Of a stretch of 60,465 bases of DNA, positions 22,962-31,771 are shown one piece after another. The stretch lies in the IMG/VR virus record IMGVR_UViG_3300028025_001549, positions 1 to 60,465 of that record. One strand, written 5' to 3'. Position 1 is the stretch's first letter. Every line of letters starts with the position of its first letter. The stretch is from a virus. The notes beneath the pieces were generated by a model. The model saw only the letters and a program-made list of their open reading frames with translations. It had not been told where the DNA came from and did not search any database. Made by a program: the position numbers and the translations under genes.

Positions 22962-23063
22962 GACGTGCCAGGACGACCGTAGGGACGTTTTTCGGCTTCA
23001 AACAGGGGTTTACCCACCCCTACCTCCCCAACGGCTCTACAGCCCTCTCTCGGGGTCTAAATA
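22962..23063 (+). ncRNA. GC-rich multi-hairpin stretch, possible RNA element
   Basis: This non-coding stretch is far richer in G and C than its surroundings. It contains repeated GGACG words, a hairpin AGGGGT (23004-23009) with ACCCCT (23016-23021), a hairpin GGCT/AGCC (23033-23044), and an outer CCCC (23026-23029) with GGGG (23052-23055). A CTAAATA late-promoter word ends it (23057-23063) with no evident late gene directly behind. It may be a structured 3' end of the Sm-like mRNA or a small RNA. Confidence 0.35.
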
Positions 23064-23099
23064 CTAATAAAAAAGTATTAAAAATCAATGACTTAGGAT

Positions 23100-23123
23100 A
23101 ACCCTACAAACTGTAGGGTTTTT
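23100..23123 (+). terminator. terminator hairpin before a CGCTTTACTTT promoter
   Basis: AACCCTACA (23100-23108) pairs with TGTAGGGTT (23112-23120), then TTT. The arm AACCCTAC and the nearby phrase AAAATCAAT(A/G)ACTTA are shared with the locus after gp46 (11538-11590). Confidence 0.7.
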
Positions 23124-23134
23124 CAACATTTCGC

Positions 23135-23163
23135 TTTACTTTAATGCAATCTTGGAGTATAAT
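23135..23163 (+). promoter_or_regulatory. CGCTTTACTTT-class promoter
   Basis: TTTACT (23135-23140) in TTCGCTTTACTTTA, 17-base spacer, TATAATAG. Starts the transcript for the small basic protein and the ligase operon. Confidence 0.75.
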
Positions 23164-23195
23164 AGTTGTATAAATGATGAAAAAAGGAAATGATT

Positions 23196-23390
23196 ATGTA
23201 TAAGTCTAAGTCTGAGTTGCGTATTGAAACCGAACAAGCCATCAAGAAATTCTTGAAGCAAGGTGGTTCTATTGAGGTTGTAAAATCCCGCAAAGGACCA
23301 AAGATGGTTATGCGTTCCAAAGTTACCAAACAAGCATCCACTGGTACTTCTGGTTTCGCTGTTGGTTTTCCACGTAAGTCGTTCGTTTAA
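23196..23390 (+). CDS. small basic protein, possible RNA polymerase-associated regulator
   Basis: A 64-residue protein from ATG 23196 with AAAAAGGAA in front (23190 is an alternative start). It contains ELRIETEQAIKKFLKQGGSI, resembling the AFLxxGGxI motif of SutA-type RNA polymerase-associated proteins, followed by a very basic tail (KSRKGPKMVMRSKVTK). The SutA comparison rests on a short motif only, so the function is tentative. Confidence 0.6.
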   Translation: MYKSKSELRIETEQAIKKFLKQGGSIEVVKSRKGPKMVMRSKVTKQASTGTSGFAVGFPRKSFV

Positions 23391-23406
23391 TTTTAGGAGA
23401 TCATAA

Positions 23407-23781
23407 ATGTCTGAATTCAAATCTTGGGAAGAGATGTCTGTGTTGGAACAAATGCAGTGCCAATACTGGGATATGTATAAAGATGCGTATGGTAGTCGCC
23501 CTCGTGGTATCGACACCACTGAGTGGACCGAGGAACAATTCATGGCAGAATTTGAAACCCTTGGTAAAGTTATTGAGCGTGAAGAGATCGCTCGCAAGGA
23601 ATCTGAAGCCCAAGCATCAATCCGCTTTGAGGCGCAGATCCAGTCTATGATATCTTCTGGCGCAAAGAATCGTGAAGCAGCACTCGCTTGGATTCACGAA
23701 GCCGAAGGTAGCAATGGTGATGACGAATATCTTTGCTTCTTGCTCGGTCTTCCTTATGGTTACTTCAGGAAAGCAGCATGA
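23407..23781 (+). CDS. conserved phage hypothetical protein
   Basis: A 124-residue acidic, helical protein. Phrases WDMYKDAYGSRPRGIDTT, EFETLGKVIEREE and the C-terminal GDDEYLCFLLGLPYGYF belong to a hypothetical family I recognise from many unrelated tailed phages. Ribosome site TTAGGAGA. It overlaps the next gene by 4 bases. Function unknown. Confidence 0.7.
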   Translation: MSEFKSWEEMSVLEQMQCQYWDMYKDAYGSRPRGIDTTEWTEEQFMAEFETLGKVIEREEIARKESEAQASIRFEAQIQSMISSGAKNREAALAWIHEAEGSNGDDEYLCFLLGLPYGYFRKAA

Positions 23782-23966
23782 GAGTTTTCCAAGAGACCAC
23801 CAACTGGAAGGAACATAATGTTCCAAACCATATCTACTATACCAGTGATAGCAAAAGCAAAATCTATGCATTCTATAACACGGTAACAGGTCAGGTTAAG
23901 AAATTCAAAAACCCAATTCGCTGGGACATGCGGTATAGAACTTTTAAGGAATTGAAACACAAATGA
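23778..23966 (+). CDS. small basic hypothetical protein
   Basis: A 62-residue protein from ATG 23778, overlapping the previous stop (ATGA) and the ligase start. It is rich in Lys, Arg, Tyr and Trp, with a beta-type pattern (IYAFYNTVTGQVKKFKNPIR). No family recognised. Coupled between two solid genes. Confidence 0.6.
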   Translation: MRVFQETTNWKEHNVPNHIYYTSDSKSKIYAFYNTVTGQVKKFKNPIRWDMRYRTFKELKHK

Positions 23967-25264
23967 ATATTAATGCACTCTTTAATGACCTCGCTGCCAA
24001 CCCATCACGCAATTATAAGTTAGAGAAACTGCGTGAACACCAAGGGCATGAAACCCTCCGTGAAGTAATTCGTTTGGCTCTTTGCCCATTTACTCAGTTC
24101 TATCAGCGCAAGATTCCTACATATAAATGCGATGGTACTAATGCGAACATTGAATCAATCTTGCCAGCGTTGTATGACTTATCTTCTAGACAAGTTACAG
24201 GTAATGCAGCGATTGAATATCTGCGAATGTTATTGTCTTCACTTAATGAAGATGACGCAAAGGTTCTTGAGCGTATCATTGATAAGAGTTTAGATTGTGG
24301 GGTTCAAGTATCAACTGCCAACGATGTATGGCCAGGATTGATTACCGAATATCCATGTATGTTGTGTAGCCCATTCGAACAAAAGCTGGTTGATAAAATT
24401 AATTTCCCTGCTTATGCTCAGATGAAGATGGACGGTATGCGTTTCAATGCGATCGTTCGTGATGGTAAATGTGAATTTAGGAGCAGAAATGGAAAAGAAA
24501 TCCTCTTATTGGGTAACCTCGAGCAAGAATTTATTGCTCTTGCTGGGTCTATCGATTGCGTGTTTGATGGAGAACTTCTGGTTATGCTTGACGGTGATTA
24601 TCAGTTTGCTGATCGCCAGACTGGCAATGGAATCTTAAACAAAGCAAACAAAGGGACTATCTCAGCCAAAGAAGCAGCAATGGTTCACGCTACTGTTTGG
24701 GATTTGATTCCTTATGTTCAATTCGTTGACGGATATTGTGGAACTCCATACTCAAAACGATACTCAACTCTTGAAGCAATTGTTTCAAAACAAAAGCCAG
24801 AGGGTAAAAGGATTTGGAATGTTACTTCAACTATCGTTCAAACGCTAGAAGAAGCCCAAGAGATTTTCCAAGGATATCTTGCAGAAGGTTACGAAGGTAT
24901 CATTCTTAAAGATGGTAATGGTGTTTGGGAAGATAAGCGTGCAAAACATCAGATTAAATTCAAAGGTGAACTTGAGTGTGACCTGAAGATCGTTGCAATT
25001 GAAGAAGGTACTGGTAAATATGCAGGTATGCTTGGTGCAATTGTTTGTGAATCTTCTGATGGTAAGATTAAGGTAAACGTGGGTTCTGGTTTCAATGATG
25101 CGCATCGCAAGAATCTAGGGAAAGAAATACTTGACAAAATTGTGGCAATCAAGTATAATAGTCGTATAAAGAATAAGTTGGGAGACGAAAGTTTATTCCT
25201 TCCAATCTTTGTTGAAATTCGTGATGATAAAGATATCGCAGATAGTTCAAAGGATATAAAATGA
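23963..25264 (+). CDS. 30: ATP-dependent DNA ligase
   Basis: A 433-residue ligase of the T4 gp30 type. Motif I is KMDGMRFN with the AMP-accepting Lys near residue 155; motif III VFDGELLV; motif IV EGIILK; motif V HQIKFKGELECDLKI, followed by the OB-fold domain. The N-terminal ~140 residues form the helical DNA-binding domain. It seals nicks in replication and recombination. A consensus promoter is embedded in its 3' end. Confidence 0.94.
   Translation: MNINALFNDLAANPSRNYKLEKLREHQGHETLREVIRLALCPFTQFYQRKIPTYKCDGTNANIESILPALYDLSSRQVTGNAAIEYLRMLLSSLNEDDAKVLERIIDKSLDCGVQVSTANDVWPGLITEYPCMLCSPFEQKLVDKINFPAYAQMKMDGMRFNAIVRDGKCEFRSRNGKEILLLGNLEQEFIALAGSIDCVFDGELLVMLDGDYQFADRQTGNGILNKANKGTISAKEAAMVHATVWDLIPYVQFVDGYCGTPYSKRYSTLEAIVSKQKPEGKRIWNVTSTIVQTLEEAQEIFQGYLAEGYEGIILKDGNGVWEDKRAKHQIKFKGELECDLKIVAIEEGTGKYAGMLGAIVCESSDGKIKVNVGSGFNDAHRKNLGKEILDKIVAIKYNSRIKNKLGDESLFLPIFVEIRDDKDIADSSKDIK
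25131..25159 (+). promoter_or_regulatory. perfect consensus promoter inside the ligase gene
   Basis: TTGACA (25131-25136), exactly 17 bases, TATAAT (25154-25159), read within the coding sequence for KYNSRIKN of the ligase. It would start a transcript for the genes from 25261 onward, including the radical SAM enzyme. Confidence 0.65.
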
Positions 25265-25626
25265 AAGTAGCAATCAATCGTTGTTTTGGTGGGTTCGGTA
25301 TTTCGAATGAAGCATTCGAGAAATTACTGGACCGTAAAGGTATTGCATTTGATAAAGTCGAAGCTGAGGAAGGTCGTGCTTTTGTGGGTGCGACTTATTA
25401 TGAGGCAGGTTACTCTGGTAATGATGACTACTACCTAAGTGATTACAGTATGACTGAGGATCGCGCAGATCTAGATTTGATCGCAGTTATTGAAGAACTG
25501 GGTGATAAAGCAAACTCTTTTGCAGCAGATATTCGTATTGTTGAGATTCCTGACGATGTCAAATGGCACATTCATGAGTACGATGGACTTGAACATGTAG
25601 CAGAAGATCATAGGACTTGGGATTGA
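25261..25626 (+). CDS. conserved phage hypothetical protein
   Basis: A 121-residue acidic protein starting MKVAINRCFGGFGISNEAFE, a start shared by a hypothetical family seen in many large phages. Later IRIVEIPDDVKWHIHEYDG fits the same family. It overlaps the ligase by 4 bases and the next gene by one base. Function unknown. Confidence 0.7.
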   Translation: MKVAINRCFGGFGISNEAFEKLLDRKGIAFDKVEAEEGRAFVGATYYEAGYSGNDDYYLSDYSMTEDRADLDLIAVIEELGDKANSFAADIRIVEIPDDVKWHIHEYDGLEHVAEDHRTWD

Positions 25627-27134
25627 TGGCTGACATAATTATACTAAGTGGTTCAAAGGTAAATGAAGATACTATGCCTCAGATCCAACGATCTCTTGGT
25701 CCGTATCGCATTGCTTCTGAGTTAAAGAAACATGGATATAGCGCAGTTGTTATTGACTATTGTCAATACATGACAGCAGAAGAAATTAATAATGCTTTAT
25801 CTAAACATTTAACTAAAAATACCTTATGGGTAGGATATTCATCAACATTTTTCTTCTTAACTAAACCAGATGGTGTTTTTTCAAAAATTGAAAAGATGTA
25901 TCAAACCAATTCATATGAAAAAATGCAAAGCATTTATGCTTATGTTAAAGAGAACAGTTCAGCTAAACTTGTTTTTGGTGGAGCGTATGCATTAATCTCT
26001 CATGCTGATCATAAAATTGATTACTACCTAGCAGGATATGCTGATGTTACTTGTGTAGATTTAACAAATTTTTTGGCTGGAAAAACTAAACAAATCCAAT
26101 ACCCAATACCAATTGAAACTGATGATGGCGGCAAATCTATTTTAATAGATGCGTCGAAATACCCAGAGCCTCAAATGGATACACTTCAAACATTCTATCA
26201 TGATAAAGATTTTTGTTTACTTCCAGGTGAAGGTATTCCTTTAGAATTTGCAAGAGGATGTATTTTTAAATGTAAGTTTTGTTCATACCCATTGCTAGGT
26301 AAAAAGAAAGGCACTTATATTAGGGATATGGAAGAAGTTCGTGATGAACTTCTTAGACTTTGGGAAACCAATGGCACAGATTCTTTTTATATTACTGATG
26401 ACACGTTTAATGATGATAATGATAAAATGGAAGAGTTTCACAAACTGTTTACTTCATTACCATTCAAACCGAAGTTTGCTTGTTTCTTAAGATTAGATTT
26501 AATTGATAGGTTCCCTCATCAAGCAGATCTTCTTCTTGAAGCTGGATTGGTTGGCAACTTTTTTGGTATTGAATCATTTAATCATAAAAGTGCAAAAGCA
26601 ATTGGTAAAGGATTGCATCCAGATAGAATTAAAGAAAGATTGAAATGGGTTCGTGAAAAGTGGAAGGGTAAAGTTAATACTGGTGTTGGCTTAATTATTG
26701 GATTGCCATATGATGATGACAAATATTTCCAAGAACTTTGGGATTATATTCATAGTGGTGATTACCCAGTTCAACATACATCATTTAATGCTTTACACAT
26801 AACAGATAAAACAAAAGGGGTTAATCTTTATGGATCTGAGTTTGCTATGAATCCTGAAATTTATGGTTATGCTTTTGATGATAACGGACATTGGTATCAT
26901 AAGGAACAAGGCTTGGATTTTAATATGTGCAGGAATATTGCTTATAATTTTGGCAATAGCATGTCAGACAAAACATTAGTTCCAGACTTTCAAGTAATAA
27001 CATATTTAAATCTTGGTATACCTATGCAAGATATTGTTACTTTGACTGAGAATCAGATACGGTCAAAATACAATATTGCTGAGATGAATAATGATAAATT
27101 GACCATGTATAAACAAATGATTGGAGCAATATAA
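25626..27134 (+). CDS. radical SAM enzyme with B12-binding-like N-terminal domain
   Basis: A 502-residue protein from ATG 25626 (TGATG overlap). The N-terminal ~150 residues look like a Rossmann-type B12-binding domain (IASELKKHGYSAVVIDY, LWVGYSSTFF, KLVFGGAYAL). The radical SAM core carries C212-x3-C216-x2-C219 in ARGCIFKCKFCSYP, followed by FYITDDTFNDD and GIESFNHKSAKAIGKG, as in B12-dependent radical SAM methyltransferase-like and MiaB/HemN-like enzymes. It uses more AT-ending codons than the neighbours, which suggests recent acquisition. The substrate cannot be read from sequence; nucleic acid or peptide modification is possible. Confidence 0.88.
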   Translation: MADIIILSGSKVNEDTMPQIQRSLGPYRIASELKKHGYSAVVIDYCQYMTAEEINNALSKHLTKNTLWVGYSSTFFFLTKPDGVFSKIEKMYQTNSYEKMQSIYAYVKENSSAKLVFGGAYALISHADHKIDYYLAGYADVTCVDLTNFLAGKTKQIQYPIPIETDDGGKSILIDASKYPEPQMDTLQTFYHDKDFCLLPGEGIPLEFARGCIFKCKFCSYPLLGKKKGTYIRDMEEVRDELLRLWETNGTDSFYITDDTFNDDNDKMEEFHKLFTSLPFKPKFACFLRLDLIDRFPHQADLLLEAGLVGNFFGIESFNHKSAKAIGKGLHPDRIKERLKWVREKWKGKVNTGVGLIIGLPYDDDKYFQELWDYIHSGDYPVQHTSFNALHITDKTKGVNLYGSEFAMNPEIYGYAFDDNGHWYHKEQGLDFNMCRNIAYNFGNSMSDKTLVPDFQVITYLNLGIPMQDIVTLTENQIRSKYNIAEMNNDKLTMYKQMIGAI

Positions 27135-27664
27135 TGAGACGTGAACTTGATGAAGCACTCTGCGCAAAGTATCCGCTGATCTTCAAAGATCGTAATGCAG
27201 ATATGCGCACCACTGCCATGTGTTGGGGACTTGAGTGTGGTGATGGGTGGTATAACATCATCGATGTTCTGTGTGGTCTATTGACTTCTGACTATCGTCA
27301 AGCGCAAAGTCGTTACGAATCTATCAAAGATTTAGTTGATCAACCACGCTGGGAAGGTAGTAAAGATATTGTCACCCAAGAAAAAATTGATGAAGCCAAA
27401 GCCAAACTAGATGAAGAAACTCTAAAGGTTCCAGTTGCGGTTCAGGTTAAAGAGAAGTTCGGTGGACTTCGATTCTATGTTCAGGCTGCAACTGATAAAC
27501 ACTATCAGTATATCTCTTTTGCTGAGAGTATGAGTTATCGTACTTGTGAGGAGTGTGGTGCTCCAGGTAAAACATATACCGATGGATGGCACACAACTCT
27601 TTGTGATATCCATGCAGCAATGGCTGGTAAGGAAGAAGAATATCAGTATGAGGAGAATGAATAA
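27134..27664 (+). CDS. conserved phage hypothetical protein with zinc-ribbon
   Basis: A 176-residue protein of a family common in large phages: WGLECGDGWYNIID near residues 31-44, then PVAVQVKEKFGGLRFYVQ, and a C-terminal TCEECGAPGKTYTDGWHTTLCDIH that supplies three Cys and a His for a zinc site. It may bind nucleic acid. It overlaps the radical SAM gene by one base. Confidence 0.75.
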   Translation: MRRELDEALCAKYPLIFKDRNADMRTTAMCWGLECGDGWYNIIDVLCGLLTSDYRQAQSRYESIKDLVDQPRWEGSKDIVTQEKIDEAKAKLDEETLKVPVAVQVKEKFGGLRFYVQAATDKHYQYISFAESMSYRTCEECGAPGKTYTDGWHTTLCDIHAAMAGKEEEYQYEENE

Positions 27665-28032
27665 TGTTTTACGGTAAAGATACTATTGAAAAGAACTTTG
27701 ATGTTCTCCTACAGAAATTAGAACAACAAGAATTGTTTTTGTTTGAACCAATGCCATCTTATAAAGAAGGCGACCGATGGACTGACGAATTTCGTATTCG
27801 TGATGGTCATACTAAACTTGCTGATGGTTCTTGGGTTACTATTCATAAAGTAACTACTTGGGTTCAAAAGATGAAACAAGATACTATTGAAGTATATGAC
27901 AATTATCAAGATGCTCTAAGAAAGAATCGATTATTGGTTCAGAAAAATCGTGAAATGGAATATGGACTGCGAGTTGCTGGTAAAGCATTGAAGAACTCGT
28001 TGGAATTAACTAAGGAGATGATCGATGAGTGA
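27664..28032 (+). CDS. hypothetical protein
   Basis: A 122-residue protein with an N-terminal helix (KNFDVLLQKLEQQELFLFEPM), a central strand region (FRIRDGHTKLADGSWVTIHKV) and a C-terminal coiled-coil-like part. No family recognised. TAATG overlap with the upstream gene and 8-base overlap with the next one. Confidence 0.6.
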   Translation: MFYGKDTIEKNFDVLLQKLEQQELFLFEPMPSYKEGDRWTDEFRIRDGHTKLADGSWVTIHKVTTWVQKMKQDTIEVYDNYQDALRKNRLLVQKNREMEYGLRVAGKALKNSLELTKEMIDE

Positions 28033-28315
28033 TAAAGTATGGGTAATGGTTGATGCCATTTATACGTATCGGATGAGGTATTGTGTTGAAGCACCAAAAG
28101 ATCATCCTGAGTATGCGCTTGATGATGTAACAATGGAAACTGCTAAAGAATTTTCTCAGTTGGGTCTTGGTGAAACTATTACAAGTCATCGTGTGGTTTC
28201 AACAATGGAAGCATTAGATATGTGTGATGTTGATAATGATTATTGTAAATCTTGGACTGATGAGCAGAAGATGAATGCTTTCTTTACAAGAGAAGGTGAC
28301 AAGAGGGAATTTTAA
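28025..28315 (+). CDS. hypothetical protein
   Basis: A 96-residue acidic protein (MSDKVWVMVDAIYTYRMRYCVE...). It starts with a beta strand pattern and ends with EQKMNAFFTREGDKREF. No family recognised. Overlaps both neighbours, so part of the same unit. Confidence 0.6.
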   Translation: MSDKVWVMVDAIYTYRMRYCVEAPKDHPEYALDDVTMETAKEFSQLGLGETITSHRVVSTMEALDMCDVDNDYCKSWTDEQKMNAFFTREGDKREF

Positions 28316-28884
28316 TGTTTATATTTGACGTAGAAACTCTAGGTGTTGAATCAAATGCAGTTATCCTTTCAGCTGCATTGATTCATTTCGATCCAGAGAA
28401 GCGTCCAACATATCAAGACCTGCTAGACAATGCATGTTTTGTTAAGTTGAATGCAAAGGATCAGGCGAAACGTCTTGGGAGAACTGTGGATGTTGGAACA
28501 CTTGAGTGGTGGTCTAATCAACATGAATATACTCGTAGCGTATCGTTTGATTCACAACCAACTGATATGTATGCAGAAGATGCAATCAAAGAGTTGCATA
28601 ACTATATGAACAAGTTCATTAATGCAAATGGACAGACTATGTGGGCTCGAGGTTCTCTTGATCAAATGGCAATTGACTCACTTGCTAAAAAACTTGACAT
28701 GCAACCAATTACAGGGTATAATATGTGGAGGGACGTTAGAACTGCTGTTGATTTAATGAGTGGCGGAACTAATGGTTATTGTGATGTAAACCATCCTCTA
28801 TTTGAACGAGCGCAAGTTATTAAACACCACCCTGTTCATGATTGTGCTCTTGATGCTATGATGTTAATGTATGGGAAAAACTAA
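28315..28884 (+). CDS. DEDD-type 3'-5' exonuclease
   Basis: A 189-residue protein with the DnaQ-like acidic motifs: FIFDVETLGVES at the N-terminus (DxE), the tract TLEWWSNQ, ARGSLDQMAID in the middle, and HPVHDCALDA near the C-terminus (HxxxxxD). It resembles the phage family of 3'-5' exoribonucleases/DexA-like nucleases. It sits two genes before DNA polymerase. DNA or RNA substrate is uncertain. Confidence 0.85.
   Translation: MFIFDVETLGVESNAVILSAALIHFDPEKRPTYQDLLDNACFVKLNAKDQAKRLGRTVDVGTLEWWSNQHEYTRSVSFDSQPTDMYAEDAIKELHNYMNKFINANGQTMWARGSLDQMAIDSLAKKLDMQPITGYNMWRDVRTAVDLMSGGTNGYCDVNHPLFERAQVIKHHPVHDCALDAMMLMYGKN
28694..28722 (+). promoter_or_regulatory. perfect consensus promoter inside the exonuclease gene
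   Basis: TTGACA (28694-28699), 17 bases, TATAAT (28717-28722), preceded in the spacer by GGG as in other promoters here (GGGTATAAT). It would drive the SGNH hydrolase and DNA polymerase genes. Confidence 0.65.
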
Positions 28885-29285
28885 TGTTAGAATGTTTAAT
28901 CGCAGGGGATTCAATAGCAGTTGGAATTGCCAACGTAAGAAAAGAATGCGTTTCGTACTCTAAAGGTGGAATTAATTCTTACCAATGGCTCAATAAAAAT
29001 ATTCAGAATACGCCACTTCAAGCACGTCATGTTATTATCTCGCTTGGTTCAAATGACCACAAGTATATTAAAACAGAACAAGAACTAAGAACTATTCGTC
29101 AACTTACAAATGCCCAAAGAGTTTATTGGGTAATGCCAAGCAATAAGTTTCCAAATGCACAGTCAGCAGTTTGGCATGTTGCCAATGAACATAATGATAT
29201 AATCCTTAATACTGAAAGATATCAAACAGATGGTGTGCATCCATCATGGGCAGGGTATAAAGAATTAGCTGAGAAAACAAAATAA
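28884..29285 (+). CDS. SGNH/GDSL-type hydrolase
   Basis: A 133-residue compact protein with the SGNH blocks in order: block I IAGDSIAVG (catalytic Ser near residue 9), a Gly block KGGINSYQW, block III SLGSNDHKY, and block V DGVHPSWAGY with the Asp-x-x-His pair. SGNH enzymes cleave esters such as acetyl or acyl groups. A member in a replication operon, one base from DNA polymerase, is unexpected; it could deacylate a cell-wall glycan or a modified base or nucleotide. Short for the family (usually about 180-200 aa), so some loops are missing. Confidence 0.8.
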   Translation: MLECLIAGDSIAVGIANVRKECVSYSKGGINSYQWLNKNIQNTPLQARHVIISLGSNDHKYIKTEQELRTIRQLTNAQRVYWVMPSNKFPNAQSAVWHVANEHNDIILNTERYQTDGVHPSWAGYKELAEKTK

Positions 29286-31771
29286 TGGAATTTTATACTT
29301 CGGTTCACCCGATTGGAGATCGAATCTTCATTCGTGGTGTTGAGAATGGTAAGCGTTACCAACGCAAACTAGATTTCTCTCCTACTCTTTATGTAACTTC
29401 AAAGAAACCCTCCAAGTGGAAGACACTGGAGGGATCATTCGTTGATGAAGTGAATCCTGGATCTATCAAAGATACCAGAGAATTCATTAAACGATATGAT
29501 GGTGTTCAGGGATTTGATGTTTACGGTAACTCAAACTATGCGTATCAATACATCAGCGATAACTATTCACATGATGTTAATTGGGATATGGAACAGATTA
29601 AGGTATTCACCATTGACATTGAAACTTCAACTGAGAATGGTTTCCCTGATATCAAATCTGCCAATGAAGAGATTCTGTTAATCACTGTCAAAGAACTATC
29701 AACTAAACGTATTATTACTTTCGGCAGTAAGACTTATGTCAATCCTCGTGAAGATGTAATCTATGTTAATTGTAAAGATGAACAAGCACTTCTTACTCAA
29801 TTCCTAGAGTTTTGGTCTAAGAGTCATCCTGATGTTATCACTGGTTGGAATACTGACTTCTTCGATATGCCATATCTTATTCGTAGGATTGAGCGTGAAC
29901 TTGGCGATGGTGAATCTAATAAACTAAGCCCATGGGGTTATGTGAATGAGCGCAAGACGTTCATCAAAGGTAATGAAGAGATTCACTACGATATCGTTGG
30001 TATCGCTCAACTAGATTATCTTGAACTTTATAAGAAATATACATATTCTAAACAGGAATCATATCGCCTTGATTATATCGCTGACCAAGAACTTGGTGAC
30101 AAGAAGAAAGTCAATCCAGGTGATTCTTTCAAAGATTTCTATACCAATCACTGGCAAGAATTCGTTGACTATAACATACATGACGTAGAGTTGGTTGACA
30201 AGTTAGAAGATAAGATGCGTCTGATTGAGTTGCATTTGACTATGGCTTACAATGCGAAAATTAATTTCGAAGATGTTTATTCTCAGGTTCGTATGTGGGA
30301 TACGATTATCTATAATCACTTGCGTAAAAAAGGTATCGTTGTTCCAGCAAAGTCTTACTCTGGTAAAGATTCTCAGTTCGAAGGTGCTTATGTTAAAGAT
30401 CCTATCATTGGTCTACATAAATGGATGGCATCCTTTGACTTGAACTCATTGTACCCTCACTTGATCATGCAGTATAACATTAGTCCTGAGACTTTGACAT
30501 CTGAAAAGATTAGTGTCACTGTTGACAAACTACTCAATCAAGAGATTGATACTACATATGTTAAGCAACGAGATCTTGCGCTAACTGCCAACGGCTGGAC
30601 TTATACCAAAGAGTTCAAAGGGTTTATGCCTGAGTTGATGGAACAGATGTATAAGAATCGTTCTAAGTTTAAGAAACAGATGCTTGTTATTCAGCAAGAG
30701 TATGAGAAAGATAAGTCCAAGAAACACTTGTTGAAAGATATCTCTCGTCTTAATAATCTGCAGATGGCAATGAAGATTGCTCTTAACTCTGCTTATGGTG
30801 CGATGGGTAATCAGTATTTCCGATACTTTGATATCCGTATGGCTGAGGGTATTACTACGTCAGGTCAGTTGTCTATTCGTTGGATGGCAAACAAGTTAAA
30901 TGCATTTATGAATAAAACTCTCAAGACTGAGGGTAAGGATTACGTTGTTGCGATTGATACTGACTCAATTTATCTTACTCTTGAAACTCTAGTTGAGAAG
31001 ATGTGTGAAGGTAAAACTGACGAACAGAAGATTAGGTTTATGGACAAGATCTGTGAAGATGTTTTTCAACCATTCATTGATAGTGGGTATCAAGAACTGG
31101 CTGATTATATGAATGCGTATAGTCAGAAGATGCAGATGAAGCGTGAGGTTCTGGCTGACAAAGGTATCTGGACTGCTAAGAAACGATACATTCTTAATGT
31201 TCATAACTCAGAAGGTGTTCAGTATGAGAAACCAAAGATTAAAGTTATGGGTCTTGAGATGGTCAAGTCTTCTACACCAGCGGTCATTCGTGACAAGTTG
31301 CGAGATTCAATTGAGGTTATTCTTAGAGGTAATCAAGCCGATCTTCAGAACTATATCATGGAATTCCGTAAAGAGTTTGATAAACTTCCCGTTGAAGAGA
31401 TTGCGTTTCCTCGTGGCGTGAATGGTATGAAACAGTACGCTGGTTCACCTATCTATTCTAAGGGTACACCAATTCATGTTCGTGGTGCGTTGTTGTTTAA
31501 TCACTACACTAAGAAGATGGGACTTGATAAAAAGTATCAACCAATTCGGGATGGTGATAAGATTAGATTTGTCTATGTTCGTAAACCTAATAAATTCCAA
31601 GAAGATGTTATTGCGTTTAGTCAAGAGTTGCCACCAGAGTTTGAATTGCACTCCTACATAGATTATGACAAGATGTTTGAAAAAGTATTTACTGATGCTC
31701 TTCAAATTATTATTGGTTCGCTTGGTTGGTCTACTTCCGAGCAAAGTTCATTGGAGGATTTCTTTGGCTAA
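29285..31771 (+). CDS. 43: gp43 family B DNA polymerase
   Basis: An 828-residue replicative polymerase, as in T4-like cyanophages and shorter than T4 gp43 (898 aa). Exonuclease motifs: FTIDIETSTENGFPD (Exo I), ITGWNTDFFDMPYL (Exo II), and YNIHDVELVD (Exo III). Polymerase motifs: SFDLNSLYPHLI (A), KIALNSAYGAMGNQ (B), IDTDSIY (C), followed by KKRYI. The C-terminus ends SSLEDFFG, a clamp-binding tail like T4 gp43. Confidence 0.97.
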   Translation: MEFYTSVHPIGDRIFIRGVENGKRYQRKLDFSPTLYVTSKKPSKWKTLEGSFVDEVNPGSIKDTREFIKRYDGVQGFDVYGNSNYAYQYISDNYSHDVNWDMEQIKVFTIDIETSTENGFPDIKSANEEILLITVKELSTKRIITFGSKTYVNPREDVIYVNCKDEQALLTQFLEFWSKSHPDVITGWNTDFFDMPYLIRRIERELGDGESNKLSPWGYVNERKTFIKGNEEIHYDIVGIAQLDYLELYKKYTYSKQESYRLDYIADQELGDKKKVNPGDSFKDFYTNHWQEFVDYNIHDVELVDKLEDKMRLIELHLTMAYNAKINFEDVYSQVRMWDTIIYNHLRKKGIVVPAKSYSGKDSQFEGAYVKDPIIGLHKWMASFDLNSLYPHLIMQYNISPETLTSEKISVTVDKLLNQEIDTTYVKQRDLALTANGWTYTKEFKGFMPELMEQMYKNRSKFKKQMLVIQQEYEKDKSKKHLLKDISRLNNLQMAMKIALNSAYGAMGNQYFRYFDIRMAEGITTSGQLSIRWMANKLNAFMNKTLKTEGKDYVVAIDTDSIYLTLETLVEKMCEGKTDEQKIRFMDKICEDVFQPFIDSGYQELADYMNAYSQKMQMKREVLADKGIWTAKKRYILNVHNSEGVQYEKPKIKVMGLEMVKSSTPAVIRDKLRDSIEVILRGNQADLQNYIMEFRKEFDKLPVEEIAFPRGVNGMKQYAGSPIYSKGTPIHVRGALLFNHYTKKMGLDKKYQPIRDGDKIRFVYVRKPNKFQEDVIAFSQELPPEFELHSYIDYDKMFEKVFTDALQIIIGSLGWSTSEQSSLEDFFG

